DNA of 24,386 nucleotides from a virus, in the IMG/VR virus record IMGVR_UViG_3300010412_000078, positions 1 through 24,386 of that record, one strand, 5' to 3'. This document shows positions 8,238-15,713 of this stretch, in pieces. A model generated the notes under the pieces. It had not been told where the DNA came from, did not search any database, and was given only the letters and a program-made list of their open reading frames with translations. A program made the position numbers and the translations under genes. Position 1 is the stretch's first letter. Every line of letters begins with the position of its first letter.

Positions 8238-9023
8238 ATGGCAATTTGGGAAACCGTTTTGAAACTTGGAATTTGGGCAATCGACTTTTTTGTCAGAAAT
8301 GAACGTGAAAAAAACGATTTGAAGCGCCGATTTGTTGCCTTTGTGAAGGAACGTGTCGGCCAACAAACTGGATCAAGTGAAGCAAGACTTGAAAGTCAAA
8401 GACAGGTGGACGAATTGAAAGACGAACAGGAAGTTCAAAAGGAAGAAACAAAACGCCTTGCGTTGATTGTCGGACACACCAAACAAAGCCCTGGTGCAAT
8501 TGCAGTCAATCCAATTGACGCAACGGAATATGAATTCAACTGCGAACTTTGCACCATGATTCAACAAATAGGCGAGAAAAAAGGCATTGAAACGCTCATA
8601 TTCCTTCGTGACGGCGTTGGAATCAATGGGGCCTATGCTGACGCTATGGCTTTTCAACCTGACGCAATTGTGGAAGTCCACTTCAACGCCTACAATTCAA
8701 CGGCCCAAGGAACGGAAGTTCTTTTCCATTCCGACAAACAAGACCAGACCGAAAAATTGTTTGCAGACCTTTTGCAACTCAAACTTTGCGACGCGTTGGG
8801 CCGTGAAGGAAAAACAAACCGTGGAACAAAGGACCTGGCCGACAAGCCTGGTGAACGTGGTTTCTTCAATTTGACACGGACAAGTGAAGTTCCGTGCGTC
8901 TTGATTGAACCGTTTTTCGGCGACAATTTCACTGACGCCGAGTTAGCATTTGAAAGAAAAGAAAACATTGCAAAAGCCGTCGTTTCGGCTTTTTGTGATT
9001 GGAAGAAAGCAATGAAGGGATAG
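8238..9023 (+). CDS. N-acetylmuramoyl-L-alanine amidase (Amidase_3), endolysin
   Basis: A 261-residue endolysin that would cut the bond between muramic acid and L-alanine in peptidoglycan. The C-terminal 190 residues fit Amidase_3: zinc ligands H80 (IVGHTKQ), E99 (YEFN) and H148 (VEVHFNA), and catalytic E224 (CVLIEPFFGDN). The opening differs slightly from the usual DPGHGG motif, as here only GH is kept. Residues 1-20 form an amphipathic, hydrophobic helix (WETVLKLGIWAIDFF) and residues 20-73 a highly charged coiled coil, an unusual N-terminal extension that might tether the enzyme at the inner membrane until release. ATG 8238 has GAGGGG eight bases before it. It is the last gene of the lysis cassette. 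Enzyme family is well supported. Confidence 0.85.
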   Translation: MAIWETVLKLGIWAIDFFVRNEREKNDLKRRFVAFVKERVGQQTGSSEARLESQRQVDELKDEQEVQKEETKRLALIVGHTKQSPGAIAVNPIDATEYEFNCELCTMIQQIGEKKGIETLIFLRDGVGINGAYADAMAFQPDAIVEVHFNAYNSTAQGTEVLFHSDKQDQTEKLFADLLQLKLCDALGREGKTNRGTKDLADKPGERGFFNLTRTSEVPCVLIEPFFGDNFTDAELAFERKENIAKAVVSAFCDWKKAMKG

Positions 9024-9027
9024 ACTT

Positions 9028-9357
9028 TTGGCGGTCTCAAGTTTTCGACCGTGGGTCGTGAAACAAAAACAAGTTGGTGGGAATTCGACACAAATTGTCG
9101 ATTCTTTCAACGCATCAACGTGGCGCACGGCTGAATATTTGTTCCAGTTTGCAGAAAATGCGGGAACAAAAGTCAAATCACTAAAGTTGCTGGTGACCAA
9201 AGACGATATTGAAGTCAAGGAAACTGTCTTTGCAAGACAAGGGTCGACAATCGACCTTGAAGTCAATTCAAATTTGAATGGTGGAAACATTGAAATTGAA
9301 GTTGTCAACAAGGAAACTTTTGCAATCGACGTGAGTTTTGCGAGACTAAGACTATAA
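9028..9357 (+). CDS. Small beta-sandwich virion or fibre protein
   Basis: A 109-residue protein with alternating short strands and no membrane segment. The core (WRTAEYLFQFAENAGTKV through the final DVSFARLRL) follows the same strand pattern as the C-terminal domain of the next gene product, which has YEQVKWLVEIQ and ends in VRAARIAN. I therefore read it as a single copy of a fibre or decoration domain used repeatedly by this phage. The start is TTG 9028, just five bases after the amidase stop, with AAGGGA at 9015-9020; no ATG is available nearby. Role in the virion is inferred from location and fold pattern. Confidence 0.65.
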   Translation: MAVSSFRPWVVKQKQVGGNSTQIVDSFNASTWRTAEYLFQFAENAGTKVKSLKLLVTKDDIEVKETVFARQGSTIDLEVNSNLNGGNIEIEVVNKETFAIDVSFARLRL

Positions 9358-9375
9358 CCAATAGGAGGTTAGTCA

Positions 9376-10530
9376 ATGGCAAGAAATTATTTTGGAATCG
9401 AACATGGTCTCCGAATTTACCAAGACAATTCCGACACGTTTTTGGAAGTGTTGTTTGGTTCCGGCGCGCCTGGTGGTGACGCTGGTGTTCAGGACGCAGC
9501 TCCAATCGGGTCAATGTATCTTCGTTCAAGCGACGGTGCAACCTACAAGAAAATTGCAAACAACGGAAACGCACAAGACTGGAAAACAACCAACTCACCA
9601 ACGTTTGGAAATTGGCGCAACGAAGTTGTTCGCGCTGCAACCAACGACACACTGACCGCCGGTGCAACTGACCCGACTTCTTGGTCAGACAACGACGGTG
9701 GACTTGACTACACGGCTTTTCAAGTCGGTGAATTTGTCATTTCTGACGCTGACGGAACGCCCACTTTGTTTCGAGTTGCTTCAATTGCAAACCCGAACAT
9801 CACTTTGGAAGCGGTTGTTGACCCACTGACAGACAACGACATGTTGATTGTCAGAAATTATCTTCCTGACCCAAGTGGACAGGAAGCGCAAGCAATCGTT
9901 CTCTATCCAGGTGGGGCGCTTGTCAAAATTGCTGACTTCAACTGGGAACTCGCAACTGGAATCAACATTTCCGGTGGTTATACTGCGGCCAACGGAACGG
10001 TTTCAAGTGCTGACACTGTTGAAAGTGCAATTGAAAAATTGGACGGCAATCAACAAGACCTCATCACTTTGAGTGGTGTTGCACAAGGTTCGGTTGATCT
10101 TGGAACTTTCACTGGTTCAATCATTCCAGACAGTTCCACAATCAAACAAGCCCTTCAATCTTTGGAAACAGAAATTGAAGCAAACCACATCAAGACGAAA
10201 AACACTGGTGTCACAACTGCAATCACTCAAGACGAAGTTTTGGTTGATTCCTATGAACAAGTCAAATGGCTTGTCGAAATCCAAGACGAAACGACTCCGA
10301 CTGGAAAAGTTGCGGTTGAAGTTCATGCAATCCACAACGGTCATGCCGGTGCCGACGCAACTTTGACAGACTACAACGTCTTTTCAAAATTGAAAGTTGG
10401 AACCGCACCTTCATACACAATTGACGTTGATGTGAACGGTGTTGGTGCTGCGCAAACCATGAGACTTCGGGTTTCTGCCTCAAGTGCTGCGACTGTTCGT
10501 GCCGCACGAATTGCAAACAACCCGGTCTAA
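9376..10530 (+). CDS. Putative fibre protein, multi-domain
   Basis: A 384-residue, threonine/alanine/glycine-rich, beta-type protein with no membrane segment. Residues about 28-71 carry a motif found in many phage fibre or appendage proteins: GSGAPGG, then APIGSMYLRSSDG, YKKI and a closing QDWKTT. The middle has the TVESAIEKLDGNQQ and STIKQALQSLETEIEANH segments, two predicted coiled-coil or helical trimer stretches. The C-terminal 100 residues form a beta-sandwich resembling the preceding 109-residue protein. A very strong ribosome site (AGGAGG, 9363-9368) precedes ATG 9376, suggesting high expression as for a structural protein. Specific receptor is unknown. Confidence 0.7.
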   Translation: MARNYFGIEHGLRIYQDNSDTFLEVLFGSGAPGGDAGVQDAAPIGSMYLRSSDGATYKKIANNGNAQDWKTTNSPTFGNWRNEVVRAATNDTLTAGATDPTSWSDNDGGLDYTAFQVGEFVISDADGTPTLFRVASIANPNITLEAVVDPLTDNDMLIVRNYLPDPSGQEAQAIVLYPGGALVKIADFNWELATGINISGGYTAANGTVSSADTVESAIEKLDGNQQDLITLSGVAQGSVDLGTFTGSIIPDSSTIKQALQSLETEIEANHIKTKNTGVTTAITQDEVLVDSYEQVKWLVEIQDETTPTGKVAVEVHAIHNGHAGADATLTDYNVFSKLKVGTAPSYTIDVDVNGVGAAQTMRLRVSASSAATVRAARIANNPV

Positions 10531-10544
10531 ATTGAGGTTAATTG

Positions 10545-11108
10545 ATGGGAGTGTTTGACTATTCAAAAGCATGGGAATGTGAGAACGGAATTTTCTTCAC
10601 TTCCACTGGTGTATTCTTAACTTCGGGCGTCGGATCTCCAATGGGGAACGACGCCCCTCTTTGGACTTTCTATGTTCAGGCCGACACACAAGACTATTGG
10701 CGAAAAATTGGCGCTGGTGTCAACGATTGGTTGAAAGTCACCGCCGCCGAAGGAATTCCAGGTCTTGGTGTTGTTTGTGGTTACAAGGGAAGCGCAAACT
10801 CTGTCAAATATTTGGAGTTTTTTGCTGGAAACGATTCATTCACAAACCCTTGGTTGTTCGCCGCAGACCACGAACTCAAAGCAATTTCATTCAAATCAAG
10901 AACCGCTCCGACTGGAACATTGACATTCACGGTTTACAAGAATTTTGTGGCAATTGAAACACTGACGGTCGATAGTGTTGACAGTGGCTACAAGTCTGGA
11001 CTTTCATATTCTTTTGCAGCAAACGACAAAATGTCAGTTGCAGTCACGGTTGGTTCCGTGACTGACCCAAACTTCTATCTTGATCTCATAAAGGTGCCAA
11101 CGCCATGA
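10545..11108 (+). CDS. Putative fibre or virion protein
   Basis: A 187-residue beta-rich protein. Its first 65 residues repeat the appendage motif of the gene before it: GSPMGNDAPLWTFYVQ, a YWRKIGAG segment and DWLKV. The C-terminal part (KAISFKSRTAPTGTLTFTV onward) has the strand pattern of a jelly-roll or Ig-like domain. ATG 10545 is chosen rather than the TTG one codon earlier, with GAGGTT at 10534-10539. The stop overlaps the next start by four bases. Most likely it is a second short fibre or head/tail decoration protein, produced with its neighbours. No enzymatic motif is visible. Confidence 0.65.
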   Translation: MGVFDYSKAWECENGIFFTSTGVFLTSGVGSPMGNDAPLWTFYVQADTQDYWRKIGAGVNDWLKVTAAEGIPGLGVVCGYKGSANSVKYLEFFAGNDSFTNPWLFAADHELKAISFKSRTAPTGTLTFTVYKNFVAIETLTVDSVDSGYKSGLSYSFAANDKMSVAVTVGSVTDPNFYLDLIKVPTP

Positions 11109-12016
11109 GTTACAACATTTGCAAAGTCAAAAATATTGATTCGGTTTCTCACACCTACAACGGACAAGTCATTTCAGCCGGTGGAACATATGTCATCCAA
11201 GACGGTGAAAGAATTTCTTGGGCAACACTTTCTGATTTACTTGCTGACATCACAAACGACAAAGCCCAAATTGGTGACGGAACAAACTATTTCACTGACT
11301 ATTCAGACCAAATTGATTGGTTGAAAGACGCCGCACCAAAGAAAGTTCAACAAGTCACACCTGCAAATGAACACGAACTCACACCGATTGGAATGGGGAA
11401 AAAACACATTTCAAATTCTTCATATTGTGGAACACTGACACTTTCTGGAAAAAGTGGTGACACGTTCAGCTATTCGGTCGCAACATTCACACCGACGGTC
11501 GGTTGCATTTTGACTGAAGACGAATATCAGACAATGGCAACAATCACCGCCGTTGACACTGGTGCCGGAACGCTGACCGTTGACGATGCGACAAATCTTT
11601 CAAACGGCACGCTTCGTTATATGACAAAGCCTATTGACCTTCAATACAAACTTCCAACAATCACAAAGGAAGGTGTTCTTCCCTACCACATGTTGTGGGG
11701 CGTTCGAGTTGGAACAATGGACACACACAATGAAAACGATTTTGGTCGAGCCCAAATTGTGGACGTCGACGGAGTTGGTGTTTCTTTTGGCTGGTATACA
11801 CAAGCCGAGTTCGATGCAATGGGCGAATATGTTGTCAGTGACTACGACAAAACTTGGATGCAATTTTTCAAAGCCGAACCACTTTTCAGAATTCCAGACA
11901 ATTCCCCAGGTCCGGTTCCACCTGGACTTTATTTCAGATTGAAATATTATGTGACCCAATTGACAGGAACAACAAAAGTTTGGTGGGACTATTTGACCAC
12001 AGTGAAGGATGCGTGA
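11105..12016 (+). CDS. Hypothetical virion-associated protein
   Basis: A 303-residue protein that I cannot assign to a family. The N-terminal 90 residues look like a small domain with a basic and polar surface (SYNICKVKNIDSVSHTYNG, then GGTYVIQDGERISW). A middle portion has beta-turn repeats with TAVDTGAGTLTVDDATN. The C-terminal part is aromatic-rich (FKAEPLFRIPDNSPG, then YFRLKYYV and WWDYL). There is no signal peptide or transmembrane helix. ATG 11105 overlaps the previous gene by four bases with AAGGTG at 11091-11096. Given its place among fibre genes, a structural role is probable but not shown. Confidence 0.65.
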   Translation: MSYNICKVKNIDSVSHTYNGQVISAGGTYVIQDGERISWATLSDLLADITNDKAQIGDGTNYFTDYSDQIDWLKDAAPKKVQQVTPANEHELTPIGMGKKHISNSSYCGTLTLSGKSGDTFSYSVATFTPTVGCILTEDEYQTMATITAVDTGAGTLTVDDATNLSNGTLRYMTKPIDLQYKLPTITKEGVLPYHMLWGVRVGTMDTHNENDFGRAQIVDVDGVGVSFGWYTQAEFDAMGEYVVSDYDKTWMQFFKAEPLFRIPDNSPGPVPPGLYFRLKYYVTQLTGTTKVWWDYLTTVKDA

Positions 12017-12017
12017 C

Positions 12018-12563
12018 ATGCAAAACTTGGATTTTCAACCGGCTGACGTTTTTTTCTTGATTCATTCCAAAAACGACATTTCAAAAGCCATTGCGAAAGT
12101 GACCGGCTCACGTTGGAGTCACGCCGGAATGATAATGGAAATCGGAGTTTTTGCAACATACACAATCGAAACTTGTGACTTCAATGTGTGGACAAACCAC
12201 TTTGAAAAATATTTGACTGACCAATGGGTCGAAATGGAAGTGTTCAGGCCAAAACGTGAACTTCCTATGAAGGAACAAATTGTCAAAGCGGCCCAAAAAA
12301 CACACGGAACAATCTATGGTTTCCTTCAATTCATTTCACTTGGAATAAGGGCTCGAATTTCACGGTTGATTCCAAACTTCATTCGACAAGGCATTGTCTG
12401 CAACCAAGTGGTTCTTTCAGGGCTGACGGTTTCTGACATTCCAGGATTTCAAGGCATTGACCCGGAATCAATGGACCAAGAAGAACTCTATAAGTTGGTC
12501 AAAAATTCACCTGATTTTGAACTTGTTTTTGAGAAAAAGGCTGGTGAAAAGTGGGCGTTTTAG
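12018..12563 (+). CDS. Permuted papain-like (NlpC/P60, YiiX-type) hydrolase
   Basis: A 181-residue protein of the circularly permuted NlpC/P60 papain-like fold (YiiX/YebB type), whose members cut amide or thioester bonds in peptidoglycan or lipids. Expected catalytic residues are in order: H35 in SRWSHAGM, E51 in TIETCDF, and C128 in GIVCNQVV. The start DFQPADVFFL is typical, the opening of a strand in which PADVF leads to the first histidine motif. ATG 12018 is preferred over ATG 12009 because GAAGGA at 12004-12009 is well spaced from it. No signal peptide is present, so it may be virion-carried and act during entry, or be an intracellular effector. The gene sits between fibre genes; its 3' end overlaps the next gene by 13 bases. 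Confidence 0.7.
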   Translation: MQNLDFQPADVFFLIHSKNDISKAIAKVTGSRWSHAGMIMEIGVFATYTIETCDFNVWTNHFEKYLTDQWVEMEVFRPKRELPMKEQIVKAAQKTHGTIYGFLQFISLGIRARISRLIPNFIRQGIVCNQVVLSGLTVSDIPGFQGIDPESMDQEELYKLVKNSPDFELVFEKKAGEKWAF

Positions 12564-13060
12564 TCAAAGTGGGCGAGAAAATTCCACTGAATTGCCAACT
12601 CGCTGACAGAGTGTCGGACAAGTTCGTCAAAGCCTATCTTTTTGACAAATTGGGCGCACCACTGACACCGGCAAGTGTGAACCTTTCACACGTTGCAAAC
12701 GGTCTTTTTCTGGACACAACCGTCGACATGCCTGACATTGCATCGGTCATTGCGCAATATGTGGTTTTCGAAGATGCGGGCTATTTGGTGCCGCACGATG
12801 AACACGACGCCGTGACTGACATGTTCGAACGTGACGAAATCGACGCAGCAATTGACCAACTCTTGATTGCAGCTAGAAAGACTGACATGGAAATGAAACT
12901 CTATGAAGCGTTGAGTTTCACAGCCGAAGTTGACGACTCCGACGACAGTCCAACTGCGAGTGTTGAAAGTGCTTCAACGTTGACCGCAACCGTCCAGGAC
13001 GGACAAAATGTCAGTGGTGAAGTGATCGAAAATGAAGACTTTGAAGGAAAAATCGACTAG
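12551..13060 (+). CDS. Putative virion protein with acidic tail
   Basis: A 169-residue protein starting with GTG 12551, with GGTGA a few bases upstream, overlapping the hydrolase gene by 13 bases. The first 80 residues look like an Ig-like or BppU-like beta domain: KIPLNCQLADR, KAYLFDKLGAPL, VNLSHVANGLFLDT, then QYVVFEDAGY. This pattern recurs in fibre-associated proteins of environmental phages. The remainder is acidic, with helices followed by a low-complexity serine/threonine/aspartate tail. I read it as a virion or baseplate-associated protein; a named family cannot be given. Confidence 0.6.
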   Translation: MGVLVKVGEKIPLNCQLADRVSDKFVKAYLFDKLGAPLTPASVNLSHVANGLFLDTTVDMPDIASVIAQYVVFEDAGYLVPHDEHDAVTDMFERDEIDAAIDQLLIAARKTDMEMKLYEALSFTAEVDDSDDSPTASVESASTLTATVQDGQNVSGEVIENEDFEGKID

Positions 13061-13075
13061 AAAAAGGGGCCGAAT

Positions 13076-13411
13076 ATGATTGAAGTGATTCAAGGGGAAA
13101 AACAAACAGTGAACATTGACCTGGTTTCAAAAACCAGTGGAAAACCTTTTGACCTGACCGGGGCGAGTGAAATCAAGGTTTGCTTCAAGTCGGGCTCGAC
13201 AATCATCACAAAACTTCTTTCGCTTTTGGAAGTTTCCGTTGTCGGTGACCCACTTCTTGGACAAATCACAACCGACCTTTCAACCACAAACACCGATGCA
13301 ATGACCGCAACCAACAAAGGCGACATTCAGGTCACGGTTGACTATGGTGCCGGAAACGTGAAAAAGGCAATCATCAACGAAGCGTTTTCAGTGACGACAA
13401 AAATTTGCTAG
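13076..13411 (+). CDS. Putative BppU-like N-terminal beta domain protein
   Basis: A 111-residue beta-rich protein with the strand pattern of the BppU-like N-terminal domain: VIQGEKQTVNIDLV, GKPFDLTGASEIKVCFK, a central stretch, then GDIQVTVDYG and a final EAFSV strand. Such domains attach receptor-binding assemblies to baseplates in other phages. ATG 13076 has an AAAAGGGG purine stretch at 13062-13069. It is the last rightward gene of the late cluster; its TAG stop shares the four-base palindrome CTAG (13408-13411) with the stop of the leftward gene beyond, so the two transcripts converge with no spacer. Function is inferred from fold pattern only. Confidence 0.6.
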   Translation: MIEVIQGEKQTVNIDLVSKTSGKPFDLTGASEIKVCFKSGSTIITKLLSLLEVSVVGDPLLGQITTDLSTTNTDAMTATNKGDIQVTVDYGAGNVKKAIINEAFSVTTKIC

Positions 13412-14106
13412 AAAAACTCTGGTGCGAACTCTGAAAAAACCGGGTTTTCTTTTGGTTCGAGTTTCAACATGTCCTTTGGATAGCACTCGATTTTTTTCAT
13501 TCGCCATTTCCAAAGCTGGACGAACAAGTCCGACAACCAATAGTTTTGCATCTTTTCATTCATGACAAAACGCAAAAGCCTTCCTGACGCATCGTCAGTT
13601 CCTTTTTTTGTCGCAAACATATCAACAACCAAATAAAGGGAATATTTCAGTTGTGACAAAAGACTGACTGATTTTCCGGCACATGACCGAAGGTAGGGAT
13701 CCAGCCAAACGAAACGGTCCATGTCCTGACTTTCAGGCAAAACATTTCCAGCGTCTTTGTTCATATAAATGCCGTCGTTTTCGAACAAAACGTGAAGAAT
13801 TCTCAGCGCCGCGTCTTCATTGAGATAAGCAATTCCAATCAATTCGTCCTGACTTGTCGGGTTTGAGTCAAATTTTGGTTTCGGCCAACGGTCAAAAAGG
13901 CCGGGTTCCTTTTCACAACCGGCCATGAAATTCAAAACCGCTTGGTTGAATTCCTTGATTGCGAGTGGGTCAACGTTGTCGTGGTTCTTGATGATTTTTG
14001 CACCAAGGGCCGAATAGAACCAAGGATTGTTGTTTGTTGGTGACGTTGGAAGTTGGTGTTCCTGGTCCCATGCGTTTGATTGTTTGAACGCTTCAAAGGC
14101 CGTCAC
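13408..14106 (-). CDS. Hypothetical 232-residue protein at end of early operon
   Basis: A 232-residue soluble protein with a mostly helical look and many aromatic residues. It starts with GTG (GTGA overlap with the stop of the gene upstream). Recognisable but unassigned blocks are NPWFYSALGAKIIKNHDN, SQDELIGIAYLNEDAALR, VWLDPYLRSCAGK and WLSDLFVQLWKWRMKKIE. There is no signal peptide, membrane helix or nucleic-acid motif. As the last gene of a leftward operon with recombination genes, it may be expressed early, yet it abuts the virion cluster, so a virion or lysis role cannot be excluded. I do not recognise its family. Confidence 0.6.
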   Translation of the reverse strand: MTAFEAFKQSNAWDQEHQLPTSPTNNNPWFYSALGAKIIKNHDNVDPLAIKEFNQAVLNFMAGCEKEPGLFDRWPKPKFDSNPTSQDELIGIAYLNEDAALRILHVLFENDGIYMNKDAGNVLPESQDMDRFVWLDPYLRSCAGKSVSLLSQLKYSLYLVVDMFATKKGTDDASGRLLRFVMNEKMQNYWLSDLFVQLWKWRMKKIECYPKDMLKLEPKENPVFSEFAPEFF

Positions 14107-14375
14107 AATTCGGCTTCCTTTTGAAGTCTTTCATAAATCTTCACCAACGAACGAAGCGGTGTGATTGTTCCACGTTTGAAGTTGGCGAGTTCGACGGCTT
14201 CAACAACGATTTGTTCCTTGACGTCGTCGAGTTGACTTTTTGTTTGTCTGGGCGCTTCGGCTTCGGTGACTTCACCAGTTTTTTTGTTCACAACTTCCCT
14301 TTTTGTTGGTCTTTCTAGAATTTCGTCCACAAGTTCAAATCCTTGTTGTTTTGGGTTGCGGTGTTTCTTTGACAT
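14103..14375 (-). CDS. Small charged hypothetical protein
   Basis: A 90-residue, highly charged protein with a basic N-terminus (MSKKHRNPKQQG), a low-complexity middle (KKTGEVTEAEAPRQTKSQ) and a C-terminal helical part (LDDVKEQIVVEAVELANF through YERLQKEAEL). ATG 14375 is used because AAGGAC lies seven to eight bases upstream; an in-frame start at 14396 would fall in the end of the nuclease gene. It is translationally coupled to the gene downstream (4-base overlap) and close behind the YqaJ nuclease gene. It might be a nucleic-acid or protein adaptor for recombination; no family is recognised. Confidence 0.6.
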   Translation of the reverse strand: MSKKHRNPKQQGFELVDEILERPTKREVVNKKTGEVTEAEAPRQTKSQLDDVKEQIVVEAVELANFKRGTITPLRSLVKIYERLQKEAEL

Positions 14376-14379
14376 GAGT

Positions 14380-15291
14380 TTAGTCCTTCGAATCAACTAG
14401 ATCAATCTTGAAATAGGTGGTTTCTTTCTTTCTGTATGGTTCAAGGTCAATGCCTTTCAATTCCTTGACTTTGGAATAGTCGACGTTTCCCTTCCTTGTG
14501 ACTTCGGTCATTCTTGTTCTTTGACATTTGACCCGATTCCAACCTTTTTGTTTGCAATGTTCAATGAATTCTTCCTTAACAAGTTCCAGGCGTTGTTTTG
14601 CAACGTTGAATTCTTGGGTTGCAAGTTCAAAGCGTTCAGCAATTCGAACAAGTTCGCCTTGCTTGACTTCGTGAAAGTCTCGATCTCCAATCGGCGGCGG
14701 AGTGTCGTTTGTGACGAGCGTCCAAAACTTTTCAGCCCTTTCCACATATTTGTTGATTGCTTCTTTGTCTGGATAGCATCGGATTTTTTCACAGTCGCCG
14801 TCATATTTGTCGCCGTCCTTTTCCACAAAATATGAAAAGTAGTCAATCCACTTCGCACCAGTCACGAAAAATTGGTGTTGGATTTGCCAAAAATATTTTT
14901 CAGGAATTTCTTTTTGTTTTGCGCGTTCGTGGTCTTCACGTCCAGGACACTTGATTTCAAGACCACAATGAAGTTCGTCGTTCCAGCCGTCCATTGAAGC
15001 CCTGAAAATTCCCGCTTCGAATGTCCTTGGTGGAAAGGCGAACTTGTGAAGTTCTTCATATTTTTTGCGGGCAATTGGTTCAAGAGCCTGACCACGTTTG
15101 GCCGCAAACCCGGCTTCGTCAGGAAGTTTTCTTCCGGTCTTGAGTTCCCAAAGTTTGAACGGAGTTGACCAGGGGCTCACTTCCATTATGATTGGGGCGT
15201 CACTTGCACCAAGACCTTTTGACCGCCAATCGTGCCACGCTTTTCCACCTTGAACGTCTTCCGGTTTTTGTGCCCATGACATGTCAATCAT
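14380..15291 (-). CDS. YqaJ-family (lambda Exo-like) phage recombination exonuclease
   Basis: A 303-residue member of the YqaJ viral recombinase family, related to lambda Red exonuclease, which resects double-stranded DNA 5' to 3' to feed a single-strand annealing protein. The motifs are clear: WHDWRSKGLGASDAP (residues 19-33) with SPWSTPFKLWELKTGR after it, E71 in GQALEPIARKKYE, D101 in ASMDGW, then E112-x-K114 in GLEIKCP, and Q-rich YFWQIQHQFFVTG. These supply the PD-(D/E)XK catalytic set. The C-terminal third is charged and coiled-coil-like. Start ATG 15291 overlaps the HTH gene's end by eight bases; ATG 15282 is an alternative. It shares the operon with a Sak4-like ATPase and a DUF669-like protein, its probable partners. 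Confidence 0.9.
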   Translation of the reverse strand: MIDMSWAQKPEDVQGGKAWHDWRSKGLGASDAPIIMEVSPWSTPFKLWELKTGRKLPDEAGFAAKRGQALEPIARKKYEELHKFAFPPRTFEAGIFRASMDGWNDELHCGLEIKCPGREDHERAKQKEIPEKYFWQIQHQFFVTGAKWIDYFSYFVEKDGDKYDGDCEKIRCYPDKEAINKYVERAEKFWTLVTNDTPPPIGDRDFHEVKQGELVRIAERFELATQEFNVAKQRLELVKEEFIEHCKQKGWNRVKCQRTRMTEVTRKGNVDYSKVKELKGIDLEPYRKKETTYFKIDLVDSKD

Positions 15292-15568
15292 ATGCTTTGA
15301 ATTCCTCTTCCCATTGGACTTTTTTGTCCATTAAATAAGACCGAACAAATTCTTTCCTCGGAAACTTTCTTGTTGGAAACAAACTCAAAAGTTTTTGAAC
15401 CAACCACACCGGCGGTGGACAAACACCGCGTTCAATGTTCGACACTTGTTGTGGATGACATTCCAACGCCGTTCCCAGGTCCCTTTGAGAAAGTTTCAAG
15501 GATTGTCTGAACTTCTTGAAGGTCATTGCTGAGTGATAATATTCCACGTCGTCGTTCCTTTTCTTCAT
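15284..15568 (-). CDS. XRE/Cro-CI type helix-turn-helix protein
   Basis: A 94-residue DNA-binding protein. The HTH_3 fold is evident: MTFKKFRQSLKLSQRDLG as helices 1 and 2, then TALECHPQQVSNIERG as the recognition helix and exit, followed by PPPVWLVQKLL. Thus it is probably a phage repressor or Cro-like regulator. The start is uncertain: ATG 15568 (MKKRNDD) and ATG 15526 (MTFKKF) both lack a strong ribosome site, and a longer frame reaching 15643 has a cysteine-rich leader unlike the family. The 5' part overlaps out of frame the small membrane-protein frame at 15432-15713. Regulator placement deep within the early operon, rather than beside the divergent promoter, is unusual. Confidence 0.75.
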   Translation of the reverse strand: MKKRNDDVEYYHSAMTFKKFRQSLKLSQRDLGTALECHPQQVSNIERGVCPPPVWLVQKLLSLFPTRKFPRKEFVRSYLMDKKVQWEEEFKAYD

Positions 15569-15713
15569 GAATACAACTCGGAATTGATAGCATTGAAATG
15601 CTGACGATGGCAAGACACAAACCCCAAATGACCAACAAAACAAAAACAGGTTTCAAAAAATCCCCACTCAAATGAAAAAACAACATCTTGTGTTTAGACT
15701 TGCAGTGGTTCAT
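15432..15713 (-). CDS. Possible small membrane protein, overlapping the HTH gene
   Basis: A 93-residue frame that begins with ATG immediately after the VRR-NUC stop (TGA then ATG), preceded by AGGTG in the end of that gene, a good coupled start. It encodes one membrane helix at about residues 19-43 (FLKPVFVLLVIWG and onward) followed by a cytoplasmic tail. The last 137 bases overlap the HTH gene in a different frame; the helix-coding part does not. The unique part is otherwise unexplained sequence, so a gene is plausible, but the tail reads like an out-of-frame shadow. I give it moderate-low confidence. Confidence 0.4.
   Translation of the reverse strand: MNHCKSKHKMLFFHLSGDFLKPVFVLLVIWGLCLAIVSISMLSIPSCIHEEKERRRGILSLSNDLQEVQTILETFSKGPGNGVGMSSTTSVEH

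Noticed and set aside
13434-13450. Short A-rich/T-rich hairpin-like sequence near the convergent stop codons
   Set aside because: Arms are AT-only with almost no loop space and lie inside the coding region of the leftward gene; not a credible terminator.
15569-15643. Longer N-terminus for the XRE-type protein (MFCWSFGVC...)
   Set aside because: The leader is cysteine-rich and unlike HTH regulators, lacks a ribosome site, and overlaps the membrane-protein frame.
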